64,000 nt of DNA, taken from Astropecten irregularis (lineage: Eukaryota; Echinodermata; Asteroidea; Paxillosida; Astropectinidae). The stretch lies in contig OZ020251.1 in NCBI GenBank assembly GCA_963971285.1, positions 8,866,001 through 8,930,000 of the forward strand. Reading direction: 5' to 3'. Numbering within the stretch: the stretch's first letter is position 1; each line of letters opens with the position of its first letter. This document shows positions 36,001 through 43,745 of the stretch, in pieces. A program made the position numbers and the translations under genes. Below the pieces are notes generated by a model. The model saw nothing but the letters and a program-made list of their open reading frames with translations, did no database searches and was not told the DNA's origin.

Positions 36001-39000
36001 TTTCATACTGCTCTTTTAAAAGATCAAAAAAAAAGAGAAAAGACTTAAGAAATACTCGGGCTGTTTCTCACTGTTTTCTCAAGAAGTGGGCAGCGTATGG
36101 GACTGACATTTTCACAGATGACTGTTACTGTACCTGTCCTGATATTTGTCCCCATGAATTCCCTATTTCTTTGATAATAACCAAAGTATGATATTATACC
36201 TTTAAAGGTATATAATACATGATTGGTAAAGGGCACAGAACAGCAATACAATGAAATTTATGGGGGGGGTCTCTAACCTGTCATTTTTAAAAACTTGTCA
36301 CATTACATGTACATGTAAGATATTTCTTTTGTACAATCTGACAGAGGAACCCTCCAACCTCAACCCCAGAGGTTGCAGACAGCCATGTCACTCTTCTCCT
36401 ATTCCCTCTCCGGCCTCATTCTCATGGTAGATGACAGAATCAACTCCTACACTGGAATCAAACGAGGTCAGTATCCGTATGAATCTTTCTAATTAGTGTA
36501 TTTACGCATTTTTGTGGCCGCCATGACATATGACATTATGGGCGAATCGCAACCACTAACTGCATACTGTTATTGCACTTTTCGCGGCGGTTGATCGCTG
36601 TTTAAAAACTTTTTGTGAACATTTCACTTGATTTCTAATTATAGTATTAAAACTAAAGCAAACAAACATTATTCAGATAAAAAATCATGGCACTATAAAA
36701 AACACAAAGACAAATGAGCGTAGATTTGTGATGCACGATGTATCGTTATATGTCATTATAATGCATGTACAAACATGGCATAACAAAACTGCGCAGATAT
36801 TTGTGAATTTCTGATGTTCGATGTTCCTCTTGCGGCACCTTTCTTTGCCGTCTTGCGCATGATATGCATTGTTAGTTTGTGAATTATGTAATGAGCGCCC
36901 CAAGTGTCATGTCACCACCGCATCTCGCACTGTATACGAAACCACATTATACCCTGTAAGGGAGAGAAACTCTAATACTGGTCGTGCCCTGCCACTGACA
37001 GAGTGTGTATGCAACTTGGACTTGAGAAAAATAAGAGGAAATTCCAACCTTTATCATACCGTTGTAGACAATTGTACAGTGTTTTTCACTTTTCAATGGC
37101 ATAAGAGTGAAGTGAAAAAATAGGAAATCAGTTGATCCGAGAAAAAGTTACATGCCTGCACTGAAAAGCCAGTACAAGGGCCAATTTCATTCTTAAATGC
37201 TCTGATGGTTTTTTTGAAGTCATGAAACCACACACACACCGAACAAAGATAATTGACTATTTGGGACACCACCAACACAGGGCTGGATAGCTCAGGTGGT
37301 AGAGCAGCTGGTTCGAATCCTGCTCCAGTCAATTTTTCCTTGTTCACTTTTCAATACTTAGTTAAATACAGCGACCCATACAGCGAGCGACTGTCTATCA
37401 CATGCATGCAGATTTTCTGATTAATTATACACTGACCTCTGGGTTTTGACCAATCAACATCCTCTGGGTTTTGACCAATCAACATCCTTGGCCTCCGTCA
37501 CGACCCAGATGGAAATAATCTAAAAACAGATCTGACAGTCTAATTGATCAATGTGCTCGCTGACCACAGACTGACTTTTTATTTGTTATGGCCTTTAAGG
37601 TATAACGCATGATTGGTAAAGGTCACAGAAAAGCACTCATACTTTGTCTGATCCCGCACATGAAATAATGAACCTGTGAAACTAATATTTGAGCTAAATC
37701 GGACATCTGAGTCACGAGGAAATAGCAAAAAAATCCAACTTGATATTTCTTATAAAATATAAAGAATGGTTTTGATCTTACCCAGAGATCAAAATTGTTT
37801 TCTGGATAAATACAGTACACCATTCCAGGTGAAAAAATATTTTAACAGTGTGTTTCTACCAGCACCATCTTCATACCCTGAAGGTTATAGGTAAATCTGT
37901 GAACATTTTTGCTTGGGTATGTACTGTACCTTTATACTAAATGTATTAAATGGATTTGAATTAAATTGAATTGAATTGAATTGAATTGAAATGAATTGAA
38001 TTGAATGTAATTGAATGTAATTGCGTTGACAGATTTTGCAGCCGTTTGCCAGCAATCAACTGATTTTCACTTTGCTGATCTTGACACCCAGCTGCGAGTC
38101 ATACAACAGCACGCCGTCCAGGCCAATGTTATACGCAAGGCAAGGAAGGCCGAAAAAGTCAGCCAGGACGGTAAGAAGAATTTGTAGATTTCAGATACAA
38201 GCCTGATAAGAAGCATTTGTCAGTTTGTAGATATATGATACGACAGAACAATGGATACCACGATCAAGGACATTTTGCTGCGAGTATCTTACTTTTCCTG
38301 ATACAATTACTGTTGGACAATAAATGGTACAATACATGATTGGTAATGGTCACAGGACAGCATTCATACTTTGTCTGATCAAACATGTACATGTGAAAAA
38401 TTGAGCTCAATCAGACATCTGAGTGACGAGAAAATAGCGAAAACCCGACTAAATTTTTCTTATAAAACATGATGAAGAATAATTTTGATCTTACCCCAAG
38501 ATCAAAACTGTTTTTGGTCTTTGTTTTAATAATTTATGGATAAATACATGACCTATGTACAGCATTTCAGGTGGAAATATTTTAACAGTATGTTTCTACC
38601 AGAACCATCTTCATACCTTGAGTGAAAGGAGATAACTAAAACAAGTCAAGTGATGAGGGTGTCCTTTATGTTTGTTCCAAAAATCGTTTGGACAAACGAT
38701 CTTCGGAAAAGGCACTAAATCTTGATTTCCTTGAAAACCCAGCATCTTTTGAACCAAGATTTCCCATGGTGACTGTTTGCACTGTTTACGAACTGTTGAG
38801 TCTATTTTCTGTCCGTAATCAGCGAACTGTGGACTTAGTCATTGGTTTTACTCTTTTCTTGACAAATACAGCATTTCAGGCAGAAACAAATTTAACAGTA
38901 TGTACATGTATCTACCATCACCATCTTTATACCCTGTAAGTTATAGGTAAATCCTGTGAAAATTTCTGATTCGGTATTCTTCCAAAGTATAATACTACCT

Positions 39001-42000
39001 TAAAGGTACAGTACAGGATTGGTAACATACCTAAACAGAAATGTTTCACAGATTTACGTATAACTTTCAGGATATGAAGATGGTGCCAGTAGAAACATAC
39101 TGTTAAAATATTTTTGCCTGAAATGGCGTATTTTATCCCGAAATTAGTAAAACAACAACCAAAAAGAGTTTTGATCTTGTGCCGATATCAAAACCATTTT
39201 TTATGTTTTTTTTAAAGATAAATGGAGTTGGGTTTTCGATGTCCAATTGAGTTCAGTTTTTCAAAGGTTTATTATTTCATGTACATGCTGGATCAGACAA
39301 AGTGTGAGTGCTGTTCTGTGACCTTAACCAATCATGTATTATACTGTCAAGTTTCCCAGCCTTTGTACAATTATATTGCATTTTGTATTCTTGTAGGCTC
39401 CAGCAATGGAAGTGGTGACAGGAGATCAGTAGCCTCTAGTGAGTCTAGACAGTCATCTGAAGAAGGTGAAATAACGTCCAATCTCAAAGCAGGTGGGTAT
39501 ACAATTCTGGACATCTGAATGACTACTCATATCCTAGTTCCATTAAAGGCTGCTTCTCACCAAGAGAGACATCGCCGCATCGTCTCCAACTCATTAGTTG
39601 CTGCAGTCGCGGAGACGTCTCAAACATGACCATGGCTTGAGCTCTCACCTAGGAGATGTCTTTAGACAAGGTGAAAAGCACTTTGCCCGACAGTCAAGGG
39701 AATGTTGCTGCCAAGTCTCCAAGTAGTCGCTGCGATGTCTCTGAAATGTTTCTGGGCAATCGCAGTGACTTTGCTGGTTGTTTGCCCTGGGTCTCCGTAA
39801 GGTTGCTGAGATGTCGCTGAGACATCTTGGAGACTTCTATAATCGTGCATCTGACTTGGACTTGGCGGGATGTCAGCACGCAAGTGGGTCAAACAATGTC
39901 AGGTAGAGTTGTGCAGATGTCTCCGCAACGTCTCATTATTCTGATCCCTATGGCCAGCAGGTCCCCTCCAGCAGGTCTCCACGACCTCTCTAAGACATTG
40001 TGGAGATGTCTCAGCAGTCGCGGATATAATTAGTCCCCGCAACGTCGCCTCAACTGATGGAGACATCTCTGAGAGAAGCAAAACTTGTAAGCCTGGGCCC
40101 CAGGCATTTTATCTAAATCAATGCATAAATTTTGATGTGTGTGTTTGTTATACTTTTACCCTCTTCTTCACTAGGTGATTTCTACATCACCAAGCATTCT
40201 AACCTGGCCGAGGTTCACATCCTGTTCCATCTCGTCAGCGACGATAGCCTACGAGCCGGCGACATCAACTCTCGTCATCCTTGCATCCTAGCTCTCAGGA
40301 ACATCCTCAAGTGTTGTGTCCAGTTTGACATCCACGCCATTACCCTGCCACTATTCCTCTTGTACGAAATGTATGAAGTAAGTACATCAGTATTAGCTTC
40401 TGACTGTCGCAGGTTCGAATCCTGCTCCAGTCAATTATTGAAATGCAAACAAAGAAAAATTTACTGGAGCTGTGATGAGGGTAGAAATTGCTGTGTGCTT
40501 GCTTATTCTTCAGGCACTTTACAACATCCCGGGCTGATGTACACTACCCAAAAAGTCTAGATGGTTTCAGGAGTGTTACGTTGCCTTTACATGCCTTTAC
40601 AAGTGCTTTTTTGTAACATGTATATACATATTGAGTGCTTATATAGTATTTCTGTGATCTTAAAGGTAATATCATACTTAAGTTTTTATCAAAGAAATAC
40701 AGATTCATGGGCAAAAATACCAAGACAGATACAGTAACAGTCATCTGTGAAAATGTCAGTCCCATACGATGCCCACTTTTTGAGGAAACAGTGAAAAACA
40801 GCCACAGTATTTCTTAAGTCTTTTCTCTTTTATTTTTGATCTTTTAAAAGATCAAAAAGATTTCCGGTCATTGTTTTAATAGTTGCTGGATAAATACACC
40901 ATTTCAGACAGAAACATTTTAACGGTATGTTTCTACCACCACCATCTTCATACCCTGTAAGTTATACGTAAATATGTGAACATTTCTGTTTTGGTTTCTT
41001 ACCAAAGTATGATACTACCTTTAAATCACGCAAAGTTAAATCTTGTTATTCATTCAATTTTAGGAGATGACCATCGCTTGGTGTGTGAAGAGGGCGGAGC
41101 TTGTCCTGAAATGCATCAAGGGCTTCATGATGGAGATGGCACAGTGGGGAGGCAGTCAAAGCCGAACCATCCAGTTTGTCGTTCCAAAGGTGCAGTATTC
41201 ACATTTCATTAAGTAGCATTCACAATTTTGGCAACGGTCCAGATGGAGGCAGCCATAGCTGGGACCATCACATACCAACCTATAGGCCAACCTCTATAGA
41301 CCTTTCCAACCAGGCCTCTAATAGTCCAGATGGAGGCAGCCATAGCTGGGACCATCACTTACCAACCAATATGCCAACCTCTATAAACCTTTCCAACCAG
41401 GCCTCTAATGGTCCAGATGGAGGCAGCCATACATGTAGCTGGGACCATCACATACCAACCTATAGGCCAACCTCTATAGACCTTTCCAACCAGGCCTCTA
41501 ATGGTCCAGATGGAGGCAGCCATAGCTGGGACCATCACTTACCAACCAATAGGCCATCCTCTATAGACCTTTCCAACCAGGCCTCAAATGGTCCAGATGG
41601 AGGCAGCCATACATGTAGCTGGGACCATCACATACCAACCTATAGGCCAACCTCTATAAACCTTTCCAACCAGGCCTCTAATAGTCCAGATGGAGGCAGC
41701 CATAGCTGGGACCATCACATACCAACCTGTAGGCCAACCTCTATAGACCTTTCCAACCAGGCCTCTAATGGTCCAGATGGAGGCAGCCATACATGTAGCT
41801 GGGACCATCACATACCAACCTATAGGCCAACCTCTATAGACCTTTCCAACCAGGCCTCTAATAGTCCAGATGGAGGCAGCCATAGCTGGGACCATCACAT
41901 ACCAACCTATAGGCCAACCTCTATAGACCTTTCCAACCAGGCCTCTAATGGTCCAGATGGAGGCAGCCATAGCTGGGACCATCACATACCAACCTATAGG

Positions 42001-42587
42001 CCAACCTCTATAGACCTTTCCAACCAGGCCTCTAATGGTCCAGATGGAGGCAGCCATAGCTGGGACCATCACATACCAACCAATAGGCCAACCTCTATAG
42101 ACCTTTCCAACCAGGCCTCTAATAGTCCAGATGGAGGCAGCCATAGCTGGGACCATCACTTACCAACCAATAGGCCAACCTCTATAAACCTTTCCAACCA
42201 GGCCTCTAATGGTCCAGATGGAGGCAGCCATACATGTAGCTGGGACCATCACTTACCAACCAATAGGCCAACCTCTATAAACCTTTCCAACCAGGCCTCT
42301 AATGGTCCAGATGGAGGCAGCCATAGCTGGGACCATCACATACCAACCTGTAGGCCAACCTCTGTAGACCTTTCCAACCAGGCCTCTAATGGTCCAGATG
42401 GTAGCAGGCATAGCTGGGACCATCACACCTGTATTAACTTCTCTGTAACTACTCAGGGCTGGTATTGATTGTCTTATTTTCCTGTGTTTCCCAGGGTATA
42501 TCTGATGACTTGTTTGCCCAGCTCAGCTCAATGCTACCGCAGATCTTCAGACTATCCAGGACATTAGACCTGTCACAGCACAAATGA
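23933..42587 (+). CDS. C12orf4: C12orf4 orthologue (DUF2362 family), 12 coding exons
   Basis: The complete coding region, joined across twelve exons with matching phases and GT/AG borders, gives 557 codons. The human protein is about 552. Coding exons: 23933-24092, 26425-26573, 27105-27286, 28236-28335, 28945-29164, 30392-30476, 36345-36466, 38033-38170, 39397-39492, 40175-40377, 41064-41189, 42495-42587. The family is conserved across animals and known as C12orf4/DUF2362. In mammals it is linked to mast-cell degranulation, and human loss causes recessive intellectual disability; its biochemistry is unknown. No signal peptide or membrane helix is seen, so it should be intracellular. The middle (residues about 140-235) is rich in Glu, Gln and Lys and may be coiled coil. 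A Ser-rich linker sits at about 387-410. Identification is from recalled family features, not a search. Confidence 0.85.
24290..24771. mobile_element. 482-bp MITE with 8-bp target duplication (intron 1)
   Basis: Ends are inverted repeats of at least 44 bp with one mismatch (ACTGCGCGTTAG...GGTAGCCTTGTTGCCATC). CCGGTCAT flanks it on both sides (24282-24289 and 24772-24779). An 8-bp duplication suggests hAT- or P-type transposition. Both arms include CCATCTTG and GATTGG motifs. Confidence 0.9.
25069..25088. other. Perfect 20-bp palindrome
   Basis: TGCCCAACTTAAGTTGGGCA. A looser inverted pair CAACTGTG/CACAGTTG lies just upstream (about 25014-25055). Function unknown. Confidence 0.9.
25395..25625. 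mobile_element. Foldback repeat of GATCCTGCTAGGATC type (complex copy)
   Basis: Bounded by AGGGCCTGACG-like and CAGGCCCTCC arms. Inside, several direct and inverted copies of AAAGATCCTGCTAGGATCGA. Related to the simple 92-bp copy near 28689-28780. Confidence 0.7.
26425..26573 (+). CDS. C12orf4: C12orf4 coding exon 2 (residues 54-103)
   Basis: Acceptor ...CACTGATAG, split Asp codon, peptide [13 protein letters not shown] to KWAKAYTQ, donor GTGAGG at 26574, phase 0 out. The acidic, Gln-rich helical composition fits the N-terminal part of the family. Confidence 0.85.
26829..27032. mobile_element. TTAA-flanked foldback MITE, family B (intron 2)
   Basis: TTAA at 26825-26828 and 27033-27036. About 50-bp inverted arms contain ACATGATTGG, GGTCACAG and TTGTCTGATC. 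Related to copies at 37599-37932 and 49615-49933. Confidence 0.8.
27105..27286 (+). CDS. C12orf4: C12orf4 coding exon 3 (residues 104-163)
   Basis: Acceptor TTTAATATCTAG. Peptide [13 protein letters not shown] through [10 protein letters not shown] and [15 protein letters not shown], one of the most family-like stretches. Donor GTATAA at 27287, phase 2 out. Confidence 0.85.
27362..27601. mobile_element. Foldback MITE (intron 3)
   Basis: Left end GAGGGCGTGC followed by GGCCATTTTGGACGG. The right end is complementary (CCGTCCAAAATGG, then GCACGTCCTC). CG- and ACGT-rich interior. Target duplication not resolved. Confidence 0.65.
28236..28335 (+). CDS. C12orf4: C12orf4 coding exon 4 (residues 164-197)
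   Basis: Acceptor after a long T run (TTTGAATGCAAG). Completes a split Arg codon, then [20 protein letters not shown] to HFENIQ. Donor GTAAAA at 28336, phase 0. Probable helical or coiled-coil segment. Confidence 0.85.
28372..28568. mobile_element. MITE with CCAATTTCATGG ends (intron 4)
   Basis: Starts CCAATTTCATGGCGG and ends GCCATGAAATTGG, with AGTAAG/CTTA-rich arms. Same family as 45759-46006. Confidence 0.7.
28689..28780. mobile_element. 92-bp foldback element (intron 4)
   Basis: GGAGGGCCTGACG at the left and CGTCAGGCCCTCC at the right, with AAAGATCCTGCTAGGATCGA inside. Forms one long hairpin. Confidence 0.75.
28945..29164 (+). CDS. C12orf4: C12orf4 coding exon 5 (residues 198-270)
   Basis: Acceptor ATTTTGTCAG. 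Peptide [17 protein letters not shown], then [14 protein letters not shown], ending SFTIHLG across the splice. Donor GTATTA at 29165, phase 1. Confidence 0.85.
29640..30180. repeat. Interspersed 0.5-kb repeat, copy 1 (intron 5)
   Basis: Shares with 36500-36960 the order CATTTTTGTGGC, GCCATGACATA, GGGCGAATC, CATTTCACTTGA, AAGCAAACAAA, GATTTGTGATG, and TGTCATG near the end. No coding capacity. Family not recognised. Confidence 0.6.
30392..30476 (+). CDS. C12orf4: C12orf4 coding exon 6 (residues 271-298)
   Basis: Acceptor GCATTTAAG, split Gly codon, peptide [20 protein letters not shown]. Donor GTAAGT at 30477, phase 2. A 344-bp MITE starts only 16 bases into the following intron. Confidence 0.85.
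30493..30836. mobile_element. 344-bp MITE with 8-bp target duplication (intron 6)
   Basis: Ends CATAGAGATGCATACTAATA and its complement with one mismatch, flanked by CTCACAGC on both sides (30485-30492 and 30837-30844). The 8-bp duplication points to hAT- or P-type transposition. It starts 16 bases after the exon 6 donor. Confidence 0.9.
31361..31479 (+). mobile_element. TTAA-family MITE right-end fragment
   Basis: Carries ACCATCTTCATATCCTGAAA, GTGAACATTTCTGTTT-like text and CTTTAAAGGTAG, the right end of the MITE A/B families. The retrotransposon LTR starts at its last bases. Confidence 0.6.
31480..31649 (-). repeat. 3' LTR (170 bp)
   Basis: TG...CA bounded on the minus strand (TGTAGTAACC to GTTATAACA), next to the purine-rich tract at 31650-31668. 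Its inner 75 bases match 35938-36012 with one mismatch (G/A), so the insertion is young. Confidence 0.85.
31937..32385 (-). pseudogene. Retrotransposon pol, integrase C-terminus
   Basis: Frame different from the main pol frame. Contains [12 protein letters not shown] and [19 protein letters not shown], a GPY/F-type integrase C-terminal module, then a polar tail ending GFPDT and a stop. Separated from the main pol frame by a frame change near 32385. Confidence 0.75.
32364..34510 (-). pseudogene. Retrotransposon pol: reverse transcriptase, RNase H, integrase
   Basis: One long open frame. RT shows [22 protein letters not shown] and the active-site FLDD. RNase H follows with [13 protein letters not shown] and [10 protein letters not shown]. 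The integrase zinc motif is H-x3-H...C-x2-C (HESHPGV to CPAC). The DDE core has [17 protein letters not shown] and NGLAERAVQ. The frame reads open from about 34510 although its first Met is at 34343. A frame change just upstream separates it from the protease frame inside the RT N-terminus. Confidence 0.9.
34420..35661 (-). pseudogene. Retrotransposon gag C-terminus and protease
   Basis: Capsid-like segment ([19 protein letters not shown]), two CCHC zinc knuckles ([14 protein letters not shown] and [14 protein letters not shown]), then the aspartic protease with DTGASVSII and NLLGRDWL. The frame then enters the RT N-terminus and is lost near 34510. Confidence 0.9.
35621..35919 (-). pseudogene. 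Retrotransposon gag N-terminus
   Basis: The likely start ATG is at 35919, 18 bases after the LTR end. The first frame ends at a stop near 35821; a second frame (35872-35621) carries the rest. Two compensating frame changes, one near a run of five T at about 35843 and one near 35645, interrupt the gene. Confidence 0.75.
35938..36012 (-). repeat. 5' LTR remnant (75 bp)
   Basis: Matches the 3' LTR up to CATACTGCT and is then replaced by the middle of a family-A MITE (36010-36216). The 5' portion of the LTR, presumably with its promoter, is lost. Confidence 0.85.
36010..36216 (-). mobile_element. Family-A MITE half copy
   Basis: From the central TCTTTTAAAAGATC palindrome to ACCAAAGTATGATATTATAC before CCTTTAAAGG. 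It abuts the truncated 5' LTR. Confidence 0.65.
36345..36466 (+). CDS. C12orf4: C12orf4 coding exon 7 (residues 299-339)
   Basis: Acceptor CAATCTGACAG. Peptide [20 protein letters not shown], then [18 protein letters not shown]. Donor GTCAGT at 36467, phase 1. It follows the longest intron (about 5.9 kb), which holds the retrotransposon. Confidence 0.85.
36500..36960. repeat. Interspersed 0.5-kb repeat, copy 2 (intron 7)
   Basis: Second copy of the 29640-30180 repeat, same orientation, with indels. Confidence 0.6.
37230..37350 (+). mobile_element. tRNA-derived SINE with collapsed anticodon arm (intron 7)
   Basis: Leader CAAAGATAATTGAC...GGGACACCACCAACA, A box TAGCTCAGGTGG at 37288-37299 and B box GGTTCGAATCC at 37310-37320. 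The boxes are only about 10 bases apart, so the anticodon and D-arm remainder are deleted. Tail AGTCAATTTTTCCTTGTTCA. Confidence 0.75.
37599..37932 (+). mobile_element. Family-B MITE (intron 7)
   Basis: TTAA at 37595-37598, then GGTATAACGCATGATTGG; right half with ACCAGCACCATCTTCATACC and GTACTGTACCTTTA at the end. Confidence 0.7.
37957..38022. repeat. (TTGAA)n microsatellite next to exon 8
   Basis: About a dozen TTGAA units with variants. It ends about 10 bases before the exon 8 acceptor AG and takes the place of the polypyrimidine tract. Confidence 0.9.
38033..38170 (+). CDS. C12orf4: C12orf4 coding exon 8 (residues 340-385)
   Basis: Acceptor GCGTTGACAG, split Asp, peptide [20 protein letters not shown] to [13 protein letters not shown]. 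Donor GTAAGA at 38171, phase 1. The usual pyrimidine tract is weak because a TTGAA microsatellite ends about 10 bases before the exon. Confidence 0.85.
38326..39356. mobile_element. Cluster of TTAA-family MITE copies (intron 8)
   Basis: A family-B copy (38326-38622, plus orientation, right end cut), a family-A right half (38868-38999) and a family-B copy in minus orientation (39004-39356). The last two meet at a single TTAA (39000-39003). Confidence 0.7.
39397..39492 (+). CDS. C12orf4: C12orf4 coding exon 9 (residues 386-417)
   Basis: Acceptor GTATTCTTGTAG. Low-complexity Ser/Gly/Glu peptide ([20 protein letters not shown]), probably a disordered linker. Donor GTGGGT at 39493, phase 1. Both flanking exons are also phase 1, so skipping would keep frame. 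Confidence 0.8.
39549..40083. repeat. GAGACGTCTC-rich foldback sequence (intron 9)
   Basis: Imperfect inverted ends (TGCTTCTCACCAAGAGAGAC at the left, GACATCTCTGAGAGAAGCA at the right) with many internal GAGACATCT/AGATGTCTC phrases on both strands. Probably a degraded MITE. Confidence 0.5.
40175..40377 (+). CDS. C12orf4: C12orf4 coding exon 10 (residues 418-485)
   Basis: Acceptor CTTCTTCACTAG. Peptide [20 protein letters not shown], then [20 protein letters not shown] to LLYEMYE. Donor GTAAGT at 40378, phase 0. The best-conserved C-terminal block of the family. Confidence 0.9.
40409..40470 (+). mobile_element. SINE 3' fragment (intron 10)
   Basis: B box GGTTCGAATCC at 40412-40422 followed by TGCTCCAGTCAATTATTG, matching the tail of the SINE at 37310. 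The A box is missing. Confidence 0.65.
40664..41020 (+). mobile_element. Family-A MITE, complete (intron 10)
   Basis: 357 bp, AGGTAATATCATACTTAAG at the left and ACCAAAGTATGATACTACCT at the right, with TTAA at 40660-40663 and 41021-41024. A central TCTTTTAAAAGATC palindrome. It ends 43 bases before exon 11. Confidence 0.9.
41064..41189 (+). CDS. C12orf4: C12orf4 coding exon 11 (residues 486-527)
   Basis: Acceptor TCAATTTTAG. Peptide [20 protein letters not shown] to QFVVPK. Donor GTGCAG at 41190, phase 0. The next intron is almost entirely a minisatellite. Confidence 0.9.
41234..42430. repeat. 87/93-bp minisatellite filling intron 11
   Basis: Fourteen units starting GGTCCAGATGGAGGCAGCCA. 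Units are 87 bp, or 93 bp when ACATGT is inserted. Both lengths are multiples of three, so one frame stays open for 430 codons, but it is not in the frame of exon 11 and sits between good splice sites. I treat it as non-coding. Confidence 0.95.
42495..42587 (+). CDS. C12orf4: C12orf4 coding exon 12 and stop (residues 528-557)
   Basis: Acceptor GTGTTTCCCAG, peptide [20 protein letters not shown] to LSQHK, TGA at 42585-42587. No AATAAA lies in the next 55 bases before a DNA transposon begins at 42644. Possible signals are at 43242 (inside a MITE) and 44537. The 3' end is therefore uncertain and may be transposon-derived. Confidence 0.85.
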   Translation, partial: GISDDLFAQLSSMLPQIFRLSRTLDLSQHK

Positions 42588-42715
42588 GAGGAACGAAACA
42601 AGAGGAACAAAACAGCATACTTGAATCATAACCATTGTTTGTACAGGGTGAGTCAAAAGTACTTGACCGGGATTAATACTGATGTTTTTTTTCGAAAGAA
42701 ACAAATGACACTTAA

Positions 42716-43280
42716 AGGGTCTCTGCAATACGAATATTATGGCTTGAACATGTGCCAAAAAGCAACTGTTATATCGGGCCTGTGATTTTACCCACTTCCT
42801 CACACTGTTTTTAGTTCAGGGTTTTAACAACAGGTTTTTGGTTTGTATGCTAATTAGAATTTCCATATTCATGAGCAAAACTGTGATGTTATCTGGGTAA
42901 CTGAGAGCAGTAACCCAATTGATTGATTTGTGCACAAAAAAATTTGGTTGTGTTTTAGGTTTTCTGACAGACCTTTTCCTCCTCAATGGGTTTTATTGTG
43001 CCAAATGTGTTCCTTTCACTCAACTGGTGGTGTAAATTTGGCCAAACCATTTTTGTGGGTCAAGTTTGCCTCTTCGTTTGATTATAATTTTTTCATTATA
43101 TTTTTGCTGTTAGTTCCCCACATGAGCATGCATGGAAATCCTCCAATTTGCAAACCCATTCAAAGGAAAACCAATGCTAGTTTGAAACCAAAATAAGACT
43201 TGACATTCATTATTTGTCAGTATATTCTCTGTAGTGAAGGCAATAAAATAACCTGACTGAAAAAAGCACTGCAGAAACCC
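42716..43280. mobile_element. 565-bp TTAA-flanked MITE (family C) nested in the TA element
   Basis: Starts AGGGTCTCTGCA, ends TGCAGAAACCC, with TTAA at 42712-42715 and 43281-43284. The opposite arm of the host element reads ACACTTAACAGTTC without interruption, which is the empty site. An inverted partial copy of its interior lies at 45185-45460. Confidence 0.9.
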
Positions 43281-43388
43281 TTAACAGTTCAATGAAGCAT
43301 ATGTAAACAAGCATTCTCTCCTGCTTATTGGAAAAAAGAATGAAACAAATTTATAATTCCTAAGAGGAGTTATGTCTATTTTAATTAA

Positions 43389-43745
43389 AGGTAGTATCAT
43401 ACTTTGGTTTTTGTCAAAGAAATACAGATTCACATGCAAAAATACCAAGACAGATACAGTAACAGTCATCTGTGAAAATTTCTGTCCTATACGTTGCCCA
43501 CTTTTTGAGAAAACAGTGAAAAACAACCACAGTATTTCTTAAGTCTTTTCTCTTTTATTTTTGATCTTTTAAAAGATCCAAAAGATTTTCGGTCGTTGTT
43601 TTACTAATATCTGGATAAATACACCATTTCAGGCTGAACATTTTTAATGGTAGGTTTCTACTAGCATCATCTTCATACCCTAAAAGTTATACATAAATCT
43701 GTGAACATTTCTTTTTTGATCTCTTACCAAAGTATGATACTACCT
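43389..43745 (+). mobile_element. Family-A MITE, complete, nested in the TA element
   Basis: 357 bp, AGGTAGTATCATACTTTGG to CCAAAGTATGATACTACCT, TTAA at 43385-43388 and 43746-43749. Same length as the copy at 40664. Confidence 0.9.

Larger units (their letters stand above)
31480..36012 (-). mobile_element. Ty3/Gypsy LTR retrotransposon, broken copy (intron 6)
   Basis: On the minus strand the order is partial 5' LTR (36012-35938), primer-binding site TGGCGACGAGGC two bases after the LTR, gag with two CCHC knuckles, protease, reverse transcriptase, RNase H, integrase, purine tract AAAAGGGGAGGAG, and 3' LTR (31649-31480). RT before integrase makes it Ty3/Gypsy-type. It resembles the K02A2.6-like elements common in marine invertebrates. 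Frame changes at about 35845, 35645, 34510 and 32385 and the 95-bp loss from the 5' LTR make it non-functional. No target duplication is visible. Confidence 0.93.

Noticed and set aside
37281-37331. tRNA gene
   Set aside because: A and B boxes are about ten bases apart with no anticodon arm; the flanks match other SINE copies.
41584-42159. 191-codon minus-strand open frame
   Set aside because: Antisense reading of the same minisatellite.
41176-42468. 430-codon plus-strand open frame
   Set aside because: It is the minisatellite of intron 11. Units of 87 and 93 bp keep any stop-free frame open. It is out of frame with exon 11 and lies between good splice sites.
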